A stretch of DNA of 64,000 nt from Maribacter sedimenticola (GTDB lineage: Bacteria > Bacteroidota > Bacteroidia > Flavobacteriales > Flavobacteriaceae): assembly GCF_900188415.1 (NCBI RefSeq), contig NZ_FZNV01000007.1:1-64000 (forward strand), written 5' to 3'. The notes under the pieces are model-generated. The model did not search any database, was not told the DNA's origin, and saw only the letters and a list, made by a program, of their open reading frames with translations. The translations under genes were made by a program, and so were the position numbers. Below are positions 36,179-45,652 of this stretch, piece after piece. Position 1 is the stretch's first letter; each line of letters begins with the position of its first letter.

Positions 36179-36223
36179 TCCTATGTTTTCTTTTTAAAAA
36201 GTTCTCAGATTTCAAAAAAAGAG

Positions 36224-36231
36224 TATCTTTG
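36224..36231 (+). promoter_or_regulatory. Candidate -7 element for rpsO
   Basis: TATCTTTG followed by CG, 55 bp upstream of the rpsO ATG; the TTTGC context is typical of strong flavobacterial promoters. No clear -33 TTG at 19 bp. Confidence 0.55.
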
Positions 36232-36286
36232 CGCCCTGATTGAAAATCAATCAACATACATAAAAATCATTTAAAACAATATTGGA

Positions 36287-36556
36287 ATGTATTTATCTAA
36301 AGAAGTAAAGGCCGAAATTTTTAAAAAATACGGCGGTAGTGCAGAGAACACTGGCTCTACGGAAGGACAGATTGCTTTGTTTACTCACCGTATCAACCAT
36401 TTAACCGGTCACTTGAAAAAAAATCACAAAGACTACAACACTGAGCGTTCACTTGTAAAACTAGTGGGTAAGAGAAGAAGTCTTCTTGATTATATGATCA
36501 AAAATGATATTGTAAAATACAGAGAGCTTATTAAAGAGCTTGGTATTAGAAAATAA
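36287..36556 (+). CDS. rpsO: 30S ribosomal protein S15
   Basis: 89 residues, full length. Typical motifs: GSTEGQIALFTHRINHLTGH, LKKNHKDYNTERSLVKLVGK, and RRSLLDYMIKNDI. It binds the 16S rRNA three-way junction early in 30S assembly. As in many bacteria pnp follows, but here a strong terminator separates the two. Confidence 0.98.
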   Translation: MYLSKEVKAEIFKKYGGSAENTGSTEGQIALFTHRINHLTGHLKKNHKDYNTERSLVKLVGKRRSLLDYMIKNDIVKYRELIKELGIRK

Positions 36557-36562
36557 TAATGC

Positions 36563-36593
36563 AAAAGGGGATAGGCAACTATCCCCTTTTTTT
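36563..36593 (+). terminator. Intrinsic terminator after rpsO
   Basis: 12-bp perfect stem AAAAGGGGATAG with complement, a GCAA tetraloop, then seven T residues. Confidence 0.92.
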
Positions 36594-36694
36594 AAGATTA
36601 CTCCGTGCCTTGGGAGATTACACCTATCATTGGTAAAGGCGAACACAAAAAGCTACACACGGTTTTTCATTGGTCAACACAACAACACAACAAC

Positions 36695-36756
36695 TCCGAC
36701 CAGAGAAGATTAAGTCGGAAAGACCATTGTTTAACAAATCTGTCATGCACAGATTT
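36695..36756 (+). promoter_or_regulatory. Two inverted repeats in the pnp leader
   Basis: First: TCCGAC (36695-36700) pairs with GTCGGA (36714-36719) over a 13-nt loop. Second: AAATCTGT (36736-36743) pairs perfectly with ACAGATTT (36749-36756) over a 5-nt loop, ending 12 nt before the pnp ATG. The second would sit at or just above the ribosome landing site. In enteric bacteria pnp is controlled by its own product through leader structure; a similar role here is inference. Confidence 0.5.
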
Positions 36757-36768
36757 TAATCGAATTTT

Positions 36769-38991
36769 ATGATTCCAAAAGTATTTAAAGAGGTCATTGA
36801 CCTTGGTGACGGTAGGGAAATCTCTATTGAAACCGGTAAATTGGCAAAGCAGGCCCATGGTTCTGTTGTTGTACAATCTGGAAAATGTATGTTATTATGT
36901 ACAGTTGTTTCCAATTACAAACAAAGTGATGTGGACTTTCTTCCACTTACGGTAGATTACCGTGAAAAATTTGCGGCCGCAGGTCGTTACCCTGGTGGTT
37001 TCTTTAAAAGAGAAGCTAGACCAAGTGATGGTGAAGTATTGACTATGCGTTTAGTAGATCGCGTATTACGTCCACTTTTTCCTAAGGATTATCATGCCGA
37101 GACCCAGGTAATGATCCAATTAATGTCACATGATCCGGAAGTTATGCCAGATGCTATGGCAGGACTAGCCGCTTCGGCAGCAATTCAACTTTCAGATTTC
37201 CCGTTTGAATGTGCCATTTCTGAAGTAAGGGTAGGTAGACTTAACGGAAAATTCATCATTAACCCCTCTTTGTCCCAATTGGCAGAGTGTGATATTGATA
37301 TGGTTATTGGTGCTTCTGCCGATTCTGTAATGATGGTTGAAGGTGAAATGGATGAAATTTCCGAAGAGGAAATGACAGAAGCCATTAAATTTGCCCATGA
37401 GGCCATTAAAGTACAATGTGCCGCACAAATTAGATTGGCCGAAGCTTTTGGCAAAAAAGAAGTACGTGAGTACGAGCCGGAAAGAGAAGATGAGGAGCTA
37501 GCCAAAAAAATTCATGATATGGCGTACGATAAGGTTTATGCAGTAGCAAAGGCCGGATCCGCAAAGCATGAAAGAAGTGCTTCATTTAGTGAGATAAAAG
37601 ATGAAATCACCGCTTCTTTTACCGAAGAGGAACAAGCAGACTATGGTTCGTTGATTTCCAAATATTACTATAAGGCGGAAAAAGCTGCCGTAAGAGACCT
37701 TACATTAAACGAAGGGTTGCGTTTAGATGGCCGTAAGACCACTGACATCAGACCAATTTGGTGTGAGGTGGACTACTTACCATCAACCCACGGTTCTGCA
37801 ATCTTTACCAGGGGAGAAACCCAAGCTTTGGCAACGGTAACACTAGGAACATCTAGAGATGCCAACCAAATAGACATGCCATCACAAGAAGGTGAAGAGC
37901 GTTTTTACCTTCATTATAATTTCCCTCCATTCTCAACAGGTGAAGCAAGACCAATTCGTGGTACTTCACGTAGGGAAGTTGGTCACGGAAATTTGGCACA
38001 ACGTGCATTAAAAGGTATGGTTCCTGAAGATTGCCCATACACGGTAAGAGTTGTTTCAGAAGTGCTGGAATCTAACGGTTCTTCCTCTATGGCAACGGTT
38101 TGTTCCGGAACTATGGCATTAATGGATGCCGGTGTACAATTGAAAAAACCAGTTTCCGGTATTGCTATGGGATTGATATCCGATGCATCAACCGGCAAAT
38201 ATGCGGTTCTTTCAGATATCTTAGGTGATGAAGATCATTTAGGAGATATGGATTTTAAAGTTACGGGTACCGCAGATGGAATTACCGCTTGCCAAATGGA
38301 TATCAAAGTAAAAGGTTTGTCCTATGAAATTTTAGTAAATGCATTAAAACAAGCAAGGGATGGCCGTTTACACATTTTGGAAAAATTGACCGATACCATC
38401 GCTGCACCGAATGCTGACGTAAAAGAGCATTCACCAAAAATGATTACCAGAAGAATTCCTAACGAATTCATTGGAGCATTGATCGGACCAGGCGGAAAGG
38501 TTATCCAGGAAATGCAAAAAGAAACAGAAACAACGATCGTTATCAACGAAGATCCAGTTACCGAAGAAGGTATCGTGGAAATATTAGGTGTTGGTAATGA
38601 AGGCATTAATGCCGTAATGGCAAAAATTGATGCTTTGTTGTTCAAACCAGAAGTTGGTAGCGTATACGAAGTCAAAGTCATTAAAATGTTAGATTTTGGT
38701 GCCGTAGTGGAGTATATTGATGCTCCTGGCAACGAAGTACTACTTCATGTTTCCGAATTGGCTTGGGAAAGAACTGAAAACGTGAGCGATGTTGTTAACA
38801 TGGGCGATGTTTTCGATGTTAAATATTTTGGCATAGACCCAAGAACAAGAAAGGAAAAAGTATCTCGTAAAGCACTTTTACCAAAACCGGAAGGTTTTAA
38901 GGAAAGACCGCCACGTGACGATAAGCGTAGAGATGACCGCCGTGGAAACGACCGTAATCGCGATCGTGACAGAAAGCCAAGAAGGGATTAA
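36769..38991 (+). CDS. pnp: Polyribonucleotide nucleotidyltransferase (PNPase)
   Basis: 740 residues. Phosphorolytic 3'-5' exoribonuclease of mRNA decay. Order: RNase PH domain 1 (~10-140), helical domain, RNase PH domain 2 (~310-545; [38 protein letters not shown]), KH domain around [15 protein letters not shown] (~563-620), S1 domain (~632-703; [22 protein letters not shown]). A tail of ~35 residues rich in Arg and Asp ([20 protein letters not shown]) probably contacts RNA or partners. Confidence 0.98.
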   Translation: MIPKVFKEVIDLGDGREISIETGKLAKQAHGSVVVQSGKCMLLCTVVSNYKQSDVDFLPLTVDYREKFAAAGRYPGGFFKREARPSDGEVLTMRLVDRVLRPLFPKDYHAETQVMIQLMSHDPEVMPDAMAGLAASAAIQLSDFPFECAISEVRVGRLNGKFIINPSLSQLAECDIDMVIGASADSVMMVEGEMDEISEEEMTEAIKFAHEAIKVQCAAQIRLAEAFGKKEVREYEPEREDEELAKKIHDMAYDKVYAVAKAGSAKHERSASFSEIKDEITASFTEEEQADYGSLISKYYYKAEKAAVRDLTLNEGLRLDGRKTTDIRPIWCEVDYLPSTHGSAIFTRGETQALATVTLGTSRDANQIDMPSQEGEERFYLHYNFPPFSTGEARPIRGTSRREVGHGNLAQRALKGMVPEDCPYTVRVVSEVLESNGSSSMATVCSGTMALMDAGVQLKKPVSGIAMGLISDASTGKYAVLSDILGDEDHLGDMDFKVTGTADGITACQMDIKVKGLSYEILVNALKQARDGRLHILEKLTDTIAAPNADVKEHSPKMITRRIPNEFIGALIGPGGKVIQEMQKETETTIVINEDPVTEEGIVEILGVGNEGINAVMAKIDALLFKPEVGSVYEVKVIKMLDFGAVVEYIDAPGNEVLLHVSELAWERTENVSDVVNMGDVFDVKYFGIDPRTRKEKVSRKALLPKPEGFKERPPRDDKRRDDRRGNDRNRDRDRKPRRD

Positions 38992-39006
38992 TCTTCTTAA
39001 GTTTAT

Positions 39007-39044
39007 AAAAAAAGGCCTTAACATTTAATGTTGGGGCTTTTTTT
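39007..39044 (+). terminator. Intrinsic terminator after pnp
   Basis: AAAGGCCTTAACAT pairs with ATGTTGGGGCTTT (with three G-T pairs), followed by seven T residues, about 15 bp after the stop. Confidence 0.85.
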
Positions 39045-39151
39045 ATGCATTTCAACGGAAAAATCAATTTTTTTTTACCCTTTTGTAACATTCATAAGTT
39101 TTTTACGTATAAGTATATGCAGTCTATGCAATTTGAACTTAATTTATTTTA

Positions 39152-40015
39152 ATGAGACAGCTTAAGATTACAAAACAGGTCACCAATAGGGAGACCGCAT
39201 CTTTGGACAAGTACTTACAAGAAATTGGAAAGGTAGACTTGATTACCGCTGATGAAGAAGTAGAGTTGGCACAACAGATCAAGGCAGGCGACCAGGTCGC
39301 TCTTGAAAAACTTACAAAAGCCAACCTCAGATTCGTGGTTTCAGTTGCTAAACAGTACCAAAACCAAGGCCTTACTTTACCAGATTTGATTAACGAGGGC
39401 AACCTTGGGTTAATTAAAGCTGCACAGCGTTTTGACGAAACGCGGGGATTTAAATTTATCTCCTACGCCGTATGGTGGATCCGTCAATCTATATTACAAG
39501 CTTTGGCAGAACAATCCCGTATCGTTCGTTTGCCATTGAACAAAATTGGTTCGATTAATAAGATTAACAAAACTTTTGCCTTTCTAGAGCAAGCGCACGA
39601 AAGAATGCCTTCTCCAGAAGAAATTGCAAAGGAATTGGATATGACCGTTGAGGATGTTAAACAATCCTTGAAAAATTCCGGTAGGCACGTTTCTATGGAT
39701 GCTCCACTTATAGATGGTGAAGATTCTAACCTTTATGATGTTCTTCGTAGTGGTGAGTCTCCTAACCCAGATAGGGAATTGCTTCACGAATCATTACGTA
39801 CCGAGATTGAACGTGCTTTAGAGACATTGACTCCACGCGAGGCAGATGTTATACGTTTGTATTTTGGTCTTGCCGGCCAACATTCCATGACTTTGGAGGA
39901 AATTGGTGAAACATTTGACCTTACAAGAGAACGTGTGCGCCAAATTAAGGAAAAGGCGATCAGAAGATTAAAGCATACTTCCAGAAGTAAAATATTAAAA
40001 ACGTATTTGGGTTAA
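39152..40015 (+). CDS. rpoD: Primary RNA polymerase sigma factor (RpoD/SigA)
   Basis: 287 residues, the short Bacteroidetes form without region 1.1 or the long nonconserved insert. Region 1.2 is at ~17-45 ([20 protein letters not shown]), region 2 at ~50-130 with [19 protein letters not shown] and [15 protein letters not shown], region 3 at ~135-215 with [13 protein letters not shown], region 4 at ~220-285 with the -35-binding helix-turn-helix [20 protein letters not shown]. It directs transcription from the unusual TTG/TAnnTTTG promoters, examples of which lie in this window. Alone in its transcription unit. Confidence 0.97.
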   Translation: MRQLKITKQVTNRETASLDKYLQEIGKVDLITADEEVELAQQIKAGDQVALEKLTKANLRFVVSVAKQYQNQGLTLPDLINEGNLGLIKAAQRFDETRGFKFISYAVWWIRQSILQALAEQSRIVRLPLNKIGSINKINKTFAFLEQAHERMPSPEEIAKELDMTVEDVKQSLKNSGRHVSMDAPLIDGEDSNLYDVLRSGESPNPDRELLHESLRTEIERALETLTPREADVIRLYFGLAGQHSMTLEEIGETFDLTRERVRQIKEKAIRRLKHTSRSKILKTYLG

Positions 40016-40143
40016 AAATTCAATACATTTAAGTTATAAAAATTACAGGTTAAATATTCCTTAAATTGGTAATATGGCATATTAATTGTAATTTTAACGG
40101 TAACAACAGTTTATCATGACTGTTCGTTTTTTGATTGATGAAT

Positions 40144-40171
40144 AAACTCCGGCTGATTACCGGAGTTTTTT
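40144..40171 (+). terminator. Intrinsic terminator downstream of rpoD
   Basis: 9-bp stem AAACTCCGG with complement around CTGATTA, then T-run. It is ~130 bp after the rpoD stop, leaving a long 3' untranslated region. Confidence 0.85.
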
Positions 40172-40268
40172 CATTTAAGACGCATTCATCTTCAAAAAAT
40201 TTAGCAAATGCTTACTCTACTACGACCCAAAATAATCTTCTTATATTAGGGTATTGACATTCTATGAA

Positions 40269-42257
40269 ATGAAATTTATTGTACCGACACTTATGCTAAT
40301 GGGCTTTATGCTATTCAACTCCTGCGATAACAAAACATCCTATACCAATTTTAATGACTATCCTACCCCCGTAAATGAAAATCTTTGGATTCAATATACA
40401 CCCAGTTCTACCCTTTTTAAAATCTGGTCACCCACTGCCCAAGAAGTTATATTACGCTTATACAAGAGCGGTAACTCTTCCAAAGCATTATCACAACATC
40501 AACTATTGAGCGGAAACAATGGCATTTGGCAGAAAGAAATCAATGGAAATTTAGATGGCGTATACTATACTTACCAAGTAAAAATAAAGGGAGCATGGTT
40601 GGCGGAAACCCCTGGAATTTATGCCCAAGCGGTTGGCGTCAACGGAAAAAGGGCCATGATTTTGGATATAAAAACCACCAACCCCAAAAATTGGGAATTG
40701 GACCAAGGCCCTAAATTAAACCACCCCAATGAAGCCATAATTTATGAAATGCATTTGCGCGATCTTACTATACTGGCCCAGTCTGGTGTAACAAACCGTG
40801 GTACCTATACCGGTGCTACGGAAATTGGCACCAAAAACCCACAAAACAGGTCTACGGGATTAGACCATATTAAGGAATTGGGTGTTACACATGTGCATCT
40901 TTTACCCACTTTTGACCACTATTCTATTGATGAAAGCCAATTAGATAAGCCACAGTACAATTGGGGATATGACCCTAATAACTACAATGTACCGGAAGGT
41001 TCGTTCTCAACCGACCCTTATCGTGGAGAAGTACGTATTGCCGAGTTCAAACAAATGGTCAAAAACTTTCATGATCAAAATATAGGTGTTATCATGGATG
41101 TTGTTTACAACCACACCGGCAAGACCACTACCTCTAATTTTAATTTGGAAGTTCCAGATTACTATTATCGTCAATGGCAAGACGGCACTTATGCAGACGC
41201 AGCAGCTTGTGGCAACGAAACAGCATCGGAAAGAGCAATGATGAGAAAATTCATGTTGGCTTCCATAAAATTCTGGATCAAGGAATATCATATTGACGGA
41301 TTTAGATTTGACCTTATGGGAATTCATGATATTGAAACCATGAACCAAATTGCTCAAGAAGCAAGAAAAATAAATCCTAATATTATTATTTATGGAGAAG
41401 GATGGACAGCAAAAGAATCGCCATTACCCTATGAGCAAAGAGCCTTAAAAAAGCATATGCAGCAATTGCCCCACATTGCAGCATTTAACGACGACCTACG
41501 TGATGCGTTAAAAGGTTCTGTTTTTGATGATAAAAGTTTAGGTTTTGTCAACGGTGCCTTAAATACCGAAGAGTCCATAAAATTTGGCATAGTAGGGGCT
41601 ATTTCACATCCACAGATTAATTATTCCAAGGTCAATTATTCAGATGCCCCCTACACACTTGCACCTTGGCAATCAATAAACTACGTTTCCTGTCATGATA
41701 ACCACACACTTTTTGATAAGTTGAAAATTTCAAGGCCCAAGGCTGGTATGGACGAACTTATTGCCATGGACAAATTGGCAAATGCCATAGTATTGACTTC
41801 ACAAGGAACTCCATTTTTACACGCCGGTTCAGAAATGTTGCGCACCAAAAAAGGAGCACATAACTCCTATAACCTTCCGGATAGCATCAACCAATTGGAT
41901 TGGGACAGAAAACAAGAATTTGAAGATGTATTTGAATATTATAAAAACCTTATTCAACTACGTAAAGCACATCCCGCATTTGCCATGAAAAATGCCAATG
42001 AGGTACGCGATCATTTAAAATTCCATCAAATAGGACATCAACTTGTATCCTTTACGCTGGAAAATAATGCCAATGGTGATTACTGGAACACTATTTTAGT
42101 AGTATATAATGCATCGGCCAAAAAAATAAATTATAAACTAGACGGAATTTGGCAGCAAGCGGTGTCCGGTAGTACCTTTGACCTTAAAGGTTCACAAATT
42201 ATAAAGGGCACTATTGATATTCCGGCAATGTCCATGTATATTGCTTTTAAACAATAA
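40269..42257 (+). CDS. pulA: Type I pullulanase, lipoprotein
   Basis: 662 residues from ATG 40269 (an upstream in-frame TTG is unlikely). Lipoprotein signal ends FNSC (Cys19). An N-terminal CBM48-like domain (LFKIWSPTAQEVILRLYKSG) is followed by the GH13 barrel with the four conserved regions: DVVYNHTG, GFRFDLMGIH with the nucleophile Asp, YGEGWT with the acid/base Glu, and SCHDNHTL. The YNWGYDPNNYNVPEGS segment is diagnostic of type I pullulanases, which cut alpha-1,6 bonds in pullulan, starch or glycogen. No SusC/SusD genes are nearby, so it is not in a typical polysaccharide locus. Confidence 0.94.
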   Translation: MKFIVPTLMLMGFMLFNSCDNKTSYTNFNDYPTPVNENLWIQYTPSSTLFKIWSPTAQEVILRLYKSGNSSKALSQHQLLSGNNGIWQKEINGNLDGVYYTYQVKIKGAWLAETPGIYAQAVGVNGKRAMILDIKTTNPKNWELDQGPKLNHPNEAIIYEMHLRDLTILAQSGVTNRGTYTGATEIGTKNPQNRSTGLDHIKELGVTHVHLLPTFDHYSIDESQLDKPQYNWGYDPNNYNVPEGSFSTDPYRGEVRIAEFKQMVKNFHDQNIGVIMDVVYNHTGKTTTSNFNLEVPDYYYRQWQDGTYADAAACGNETASERAMMRKFMLASIKFWIKEYHIDGFRFDLMGIHDIETMNQIAQEARKINPNIIIYGEGWTAKESPLPYEQRALKKHMQQLPHIAAFNDDLRDALKGSVFDDKSLGFVNGALNTEESIKFGIVGAISHPQINYSKVNYSDAPYTLAPWQSINYVSCHDNHTLFDKLKISRPKAGMDELIAMDKLANAIVLTSQGTPFLHAGSEMLRTKKGAHNSYNLPDSINQLDWDRKQEFEDVFEYYKNLIQLRKAHPAFAMKNANEVRDHLKFHQIGHQLVSFTLENNANGDYWNTILVVYNASAKKINYKLDGIWQQAVSGSTFDLKGSQIIKGTIDIPAMSMYIAFKQ

Positions 42258-42284
42258 TATTAGCCTTATTAACAACCATATTTC

Positions 42285-42512
42285 ATGAGCTCAGATTCTC
42301 AACCCAACAACCCACTTCACGGTGTAAAATTGGTGACCATATTGGAAAAACTTACCGAAAAATATTCATGGGAAGATTTGGCAGGTCAAGTGAACATCAA
42401 TTGTTTTAAGAAAGACCCCTCAATAAAATCAAGTTTAAAATTTTTGCGTAGGACACCTTGGGCCAGGGAAAAAGTAGAACAATTATATTTACAATCCTTT
42501 AAAAAAAAATGA
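42285..42512 (+). CDS. VF530-family (DUF2132) small DNA-binding protein
   Basis: 75 residues. The family pattern is clear: [25 protein letters not shown]-like [20 protein letters not shown], and [17 protein letters not shown]. Structure of a family member led to the suggestion of DNA binding; biological role unknown. It follows pulA by 27 bp and overlaps trmL by 4 bp, so probably translated with it. Confidence 0.9.
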   Translation: MSSDSQPNNPLHGVKLVTILEKLTEKYSWEDLAGQVNINCFKKDPSIKSSLKFLRRTPWAREKVEQLYLQSFKKK

Positions 42513-42964
42513 GCTTTAACATAGTCCTTATTGAGCCTGAAATACCAAATAATACCGGTAATATAGGCAGACTAGCTTTGGGCACAGGTTCCACATTGCA
42601 CCTAGTAAAACCTTTTGGCTTTGAGCTCAATGACAAAAGATTAAAACGGGCGGGACTAGATTATTGGCAACATTTAAACGTCATAATCTATGAAAACCAA
42701 CAGGAATTTTTTGAGCACAACAAGGATAAAAAAATGATTTTCTTTTCTGCCTCGGCAACTAAATATCATTGGGAAATAGATTACTATGATGACATGTTCT
42801 TGATCTTTGGCAAGGAATCAGTGGGCCTGCCAAAACCATTGTTACAACAATATACAGAGCATACCGTAAAAATACCTTTGTATAGCGAACATATTAGAAG
42901 CCTTAACCTGGCCAATGCAGTTGCCGTTTCAATTTATGAAGGTTTACGACAATTAGGCCACTAA
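42509..42964 (+). CDS. trmL: tRNA (cytidine/uridine-34 2'-O)-methyltransferase TrmL
   Basis: 151 residues, the minimal SPOUT methyltransferase. Motifs: [36 protein letters not shown] and the knot motif [20 protein letters not shown]. It methylates the wobble ribose of leucine tRNAs. ATG overlaps the preceding stop (ATGA). Confidence 0.95.
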   Translation: MSFNIVLIEPEIPNNTGNIGRLALGTGSTLHLVKPFGFELNDKRLKRAGLDYWQHLNVIIYENQQEFFEHNKDKKMIFFSASATKYHWEIDYYDDMFLIFGKESVGLPKPLLQQYTEHTVKIPLYSEHIRSLNLANAVAVSIYEGLRQLGH

Positions 42965-43009
42965 ATTATAGGGTTACTTTGTATATTTAAGTGTAAAATA
43001 TACAAGACC

Positions 43010-45652
43010 ATGACCAAAACGACCAACCGTCTTTTTTATCTCCTTTTTGTTTTCCTATTTCTGGGGTGCAACGTAGAAGAAAAGAATACAAAAGAGCAGC
43101 AAGAGATTTCGTTCACAATTCCCGACGGTTTTGAGCTTGAAGAAATTTATCACCCTAGCGACCATGAACAGGGGTCTTGGGTTGCGCTGGCACAAGGTGA
43201 ACACAATCAAATGTTTGCTTGTGATCAGTATGGGGAAATCTATCAGTTCACCATCCCGGAAAAAGGTGATAAACTAGACCCAAAGAATATAATTCCTTTA
43301 GCACTGAACATTGGAGAAGCACATGGAATGTTATGGGCATTTAACAGTCTATACGTAGCCGTAAACAAAAGATGGAAAGATGATGTTCCGGATGATCAAG
43401 AAAAAGGAAGCGGAATTTATCGGATAACGGACCAAGATAATGACGGTAGGTTGGACACGGTTACCATGTTACTTCGTTTAGAGGGTAGCGGTGAACACGG
43501 GCCCCATAGCTTTACGCTTTCACCAGATGGTAGCGAAATCTACTTTATTGCTGGCAACCATACCTTAATTCCTGATAAGGTCAAAAAAAACAGCCGTATT
43601 CCTACCAATTGGGGCGAGGATAATTTATTCACTCCTTTTCTTGACGCCCGCGGCCATGCTAACGATGTAAAGGCACCAGGCGCATGGATTACCAAATTCA
43701 ATGAGGACGGCAGCTCCTGGGAACTCATTTCCGTAGGTTACAGAAATCCTTTTGATCTGGCCTTCAATGCCGATGGGGAACTGTTCACCTATGATGCCGA
43801 TATGGAATGGGACATTGGTATGCCTTGGTATAGACCTACTAGAATCTGCCATGTCACCAGTGCTAGCGAATATGGTTGGAGAACAGGTTCAGGTAAATGG
43901 CCTTCTTATTATCCTGACAATCTTCCTGCCGTACATAATTTGGAACAGGGTTCACCTACTGCCGTACTATCTACTTCAACATTAAATTTTCCTGAAAAAT
44001 ATACCAATGGACTTCTAGCAATGGATTGGAGTTTTGGTACCGTATACTTTATAGACCTAAAACCAAAAGGAAGTTCATACGAAGCTAAAAGGGAAGAATT
44101 TCTATCTGGCACTCCATTACCGTTAACCGATATGATTGCCGGCAATGACGGTAACGTCTATTTTGCCACTGGGGGAAGACGGTTAGATTCGCGCTTATAT
44201 AGATTAAGTTATACCAAAGAGACAATCGTCCAGAACAATCCTAAGAATACGGATGGGACAGCGGCACGTAATCTTCGCAAGGAACTGGAAAAATATCATG
44301 GCGTAGCTTCGTTGAAAGGTACAGAGTTGGCTTGGGACAATTTGGATCATCCAGACCGTTTTATACGGTATGCCGCCAGAATAGTATTAGAGCACCAACC
44401 TTTGGAAACTTGGTTACCAACATTTAAAAATGAAACAAATACTCGCAAAATCATTGAAGCTAGTATTGCTTTAAGCCACAAAGGCCTTACCGAACATCAA
44501 TCCTTAGTATTGAACAAATTACAGGGTATAACGCTGCCAGACCTTGACAATAGCACGCTATTGGATGCCTTAAGGGCTTATTCCATAAACTTTATTAGAT
44601 CAGGTAAACCAGACAATAGAGACCAACAAAGTTTGGTCCGCACCTTAGCGCCCTTATTTCCTGCTAGTTCAAATGCCGTAAGCAAAGAACTGGCCCAACT
44701 TCTATTATTCTTGGACGAAAAAAATACAGTTAAAAAACTCGAGGAACGGTTAGAATTCCATACCGCACAAAAAACCGTAACCGAAGGGGTGGAAATGCTT
44801 TCTGAAGAAGCTACGTTGCGCAGTGAAGAATATGGCCCTTTGATCAGGGACGTCATCTCTAAAATGCCACCAAGCGAAGCTATATTTTATGGAATGTTAT
44901 TGAGCAATGCAAAAGAAGGTTGGAACAAGGATTTAAGAACACGCTATTTTTCCTGGTATTTTGATGTACTTGGTTCAAATGGCGGTAGAAGCTTTAAGGC
45001 GTATATGGAAAATGTACGCCAACGGGCCATGGTCCATGTACCAAAGGAAGATTGGGATTATTTTCAAGAAATTTCAGGTGTCTATTCCCCATCTAGTGCA
45101 GTTGCAGAAATTCCCCAACCTATTGGACCCGGAAAAATATACACAGGTGAGGATATGGGAGATATTGTTTGGGGAGGCTTGGACAATTATAAAGGCAATA
45201 TTGAAAATGGCAAAAGGGCATTTGCCGCAGCAACGTGTATTCTATGCCATAGAATGCGTGGCGAAGGAGGTGCGGCTGGTCCAGACCTAACACAGGCTCA
45301 TAGCAAATTCAGTACCTATGATTTGTTTTTTGCTATTTATAGTCCAAATGATGAGATTTCCGACCAATATGCAAACACGCTATTCCATTTAAACGACAAT
45401 ACCAAGATTGCCGGTAGAGTTAAATCTGAAGTTGGCGACTCTATAGTCATTTTACCTAATCCGTTCAATGAAAATTATACCATTGGCATCGCCAAAAGTA
45501 ATATTGTAAAAAAAGAGCTTTCACCTGTTTCCCCAATGCCTCCGGGATTATTGAACAGATTGAACAAACAAGAAGTTGCGGATTTATTCGCCTATATCAT
45601 CTCAGGTGGAGATTCCACTCATGAAATCTATAATGTCGACAATAATGATTAA
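43010..45652 (+). CDS. Lipoprotein with sugar-dehydrogenase-like propeller and c-type cytochrome domain
   Basis: 880 residues. Lipoprotein signal ends FLGC (Cys20). Residues ~30-400 resemble the six-bladed propeller of PVC-type membrane-bound/sorbosone dehydrogenases: DQYGEIYQFTIPEKG, EHGPHSFTLSPDGSEIYFI, GYRNPFDLAFNADGELFTYD. A helical region (~410-640), possibly HEAT-like, follows. The C-terminal domain has one heme-c site, CILCH at 743-747, with AAGPDLTQAHSKF and a candidate axial Met near residue 843. It is probably an envelope-bound redox enzyme acting on a sugar or polyol; substrate unknown. The next gene overlaps its stop by 8 bp. Confidence 0.85.
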   Translation: MTKTTNRLFYLLFVFLFLGCNVEEKNTKEQQEISFTIPDGFELEEIYHPSDHEQGSWVALAQGEHNQMFACDQYGEIYQFTIPEKGDKLDPKNIIPLALNIGEAHGMLWAFNSLYVAVNKRWKDDVPDDQEKGSGIYRITDQDNDGRLDTVTMLLRLEGSGEHGPHSFTLSPDGSEIYFIAGNHTLIPDKVKKNSRIPTNWGEDNLFTPFLDARGHANDVKAPGAWITKFNEDGSSWELISVGYRNPFDLAFNADGELFTYDADMEWDIGMPWYRPTRICHVTSASEYGWRTGSGKWPSYYPDNLPAVHNLEQGSPTAVLSTSTLNFPEKYTNGLLAMDWSFGTVYFIDLKPKGSSYEAKREEFLSGTPLPLTDMIAGNDGNVYFATGGRRLDSRLYRLSYTKETIVQNNPKNTDGTAARNLRKELEKYHGVASLKGTELAWDNLDHPDRFIRYAARIVLEHQPLETWLPTFKNETNTRKIIEASIALSHKGLTEHQSLVLNKLQGITLPDLDNSTLLDALRAYSINFIRSGKPDNRDQQSLVRTLAPLFPASSNAVSKELAQLLLFLDEKNTVKKLEERLEFHTAQKTVTEGVEMLSEEATLRSEEYGPLIRDVISKMPPSEAIFYGMLLSNAKEGWNKDLRTRYFSWYFDVLGSNGGRSFKAYMENVRQRAMVHVPKEDWDYFQEISGVYSPSSAVAEIPQPIGPGKIYTGEDMGDIVWGGLDNYKGNIENGKRAFAAATCILCHRMRGEGGAAGPDLTQAHSKFSTYDLFFAIYSPNDEISDQYANTLFHLNDNTKIAGRVKSEVGDSIVILPNPFNENYTIGIAKSNIVKKELSPVSPMPPGLLNRLNKQEVADLFAYIISGGDSTHEIYNVDNND

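Noticed and set aside
37185-37505. 106-codon minus-strand ORF inside pnp
   Set aside because: Serine-rich complement of the pnp coding frame, with no start context and no similarity to known families.
40269-42257. Polysaccharide utilisation locus around pulA
   Set aside because: No SusC/SusD pair, regulator or second glycoside hydrolase is present on either side.
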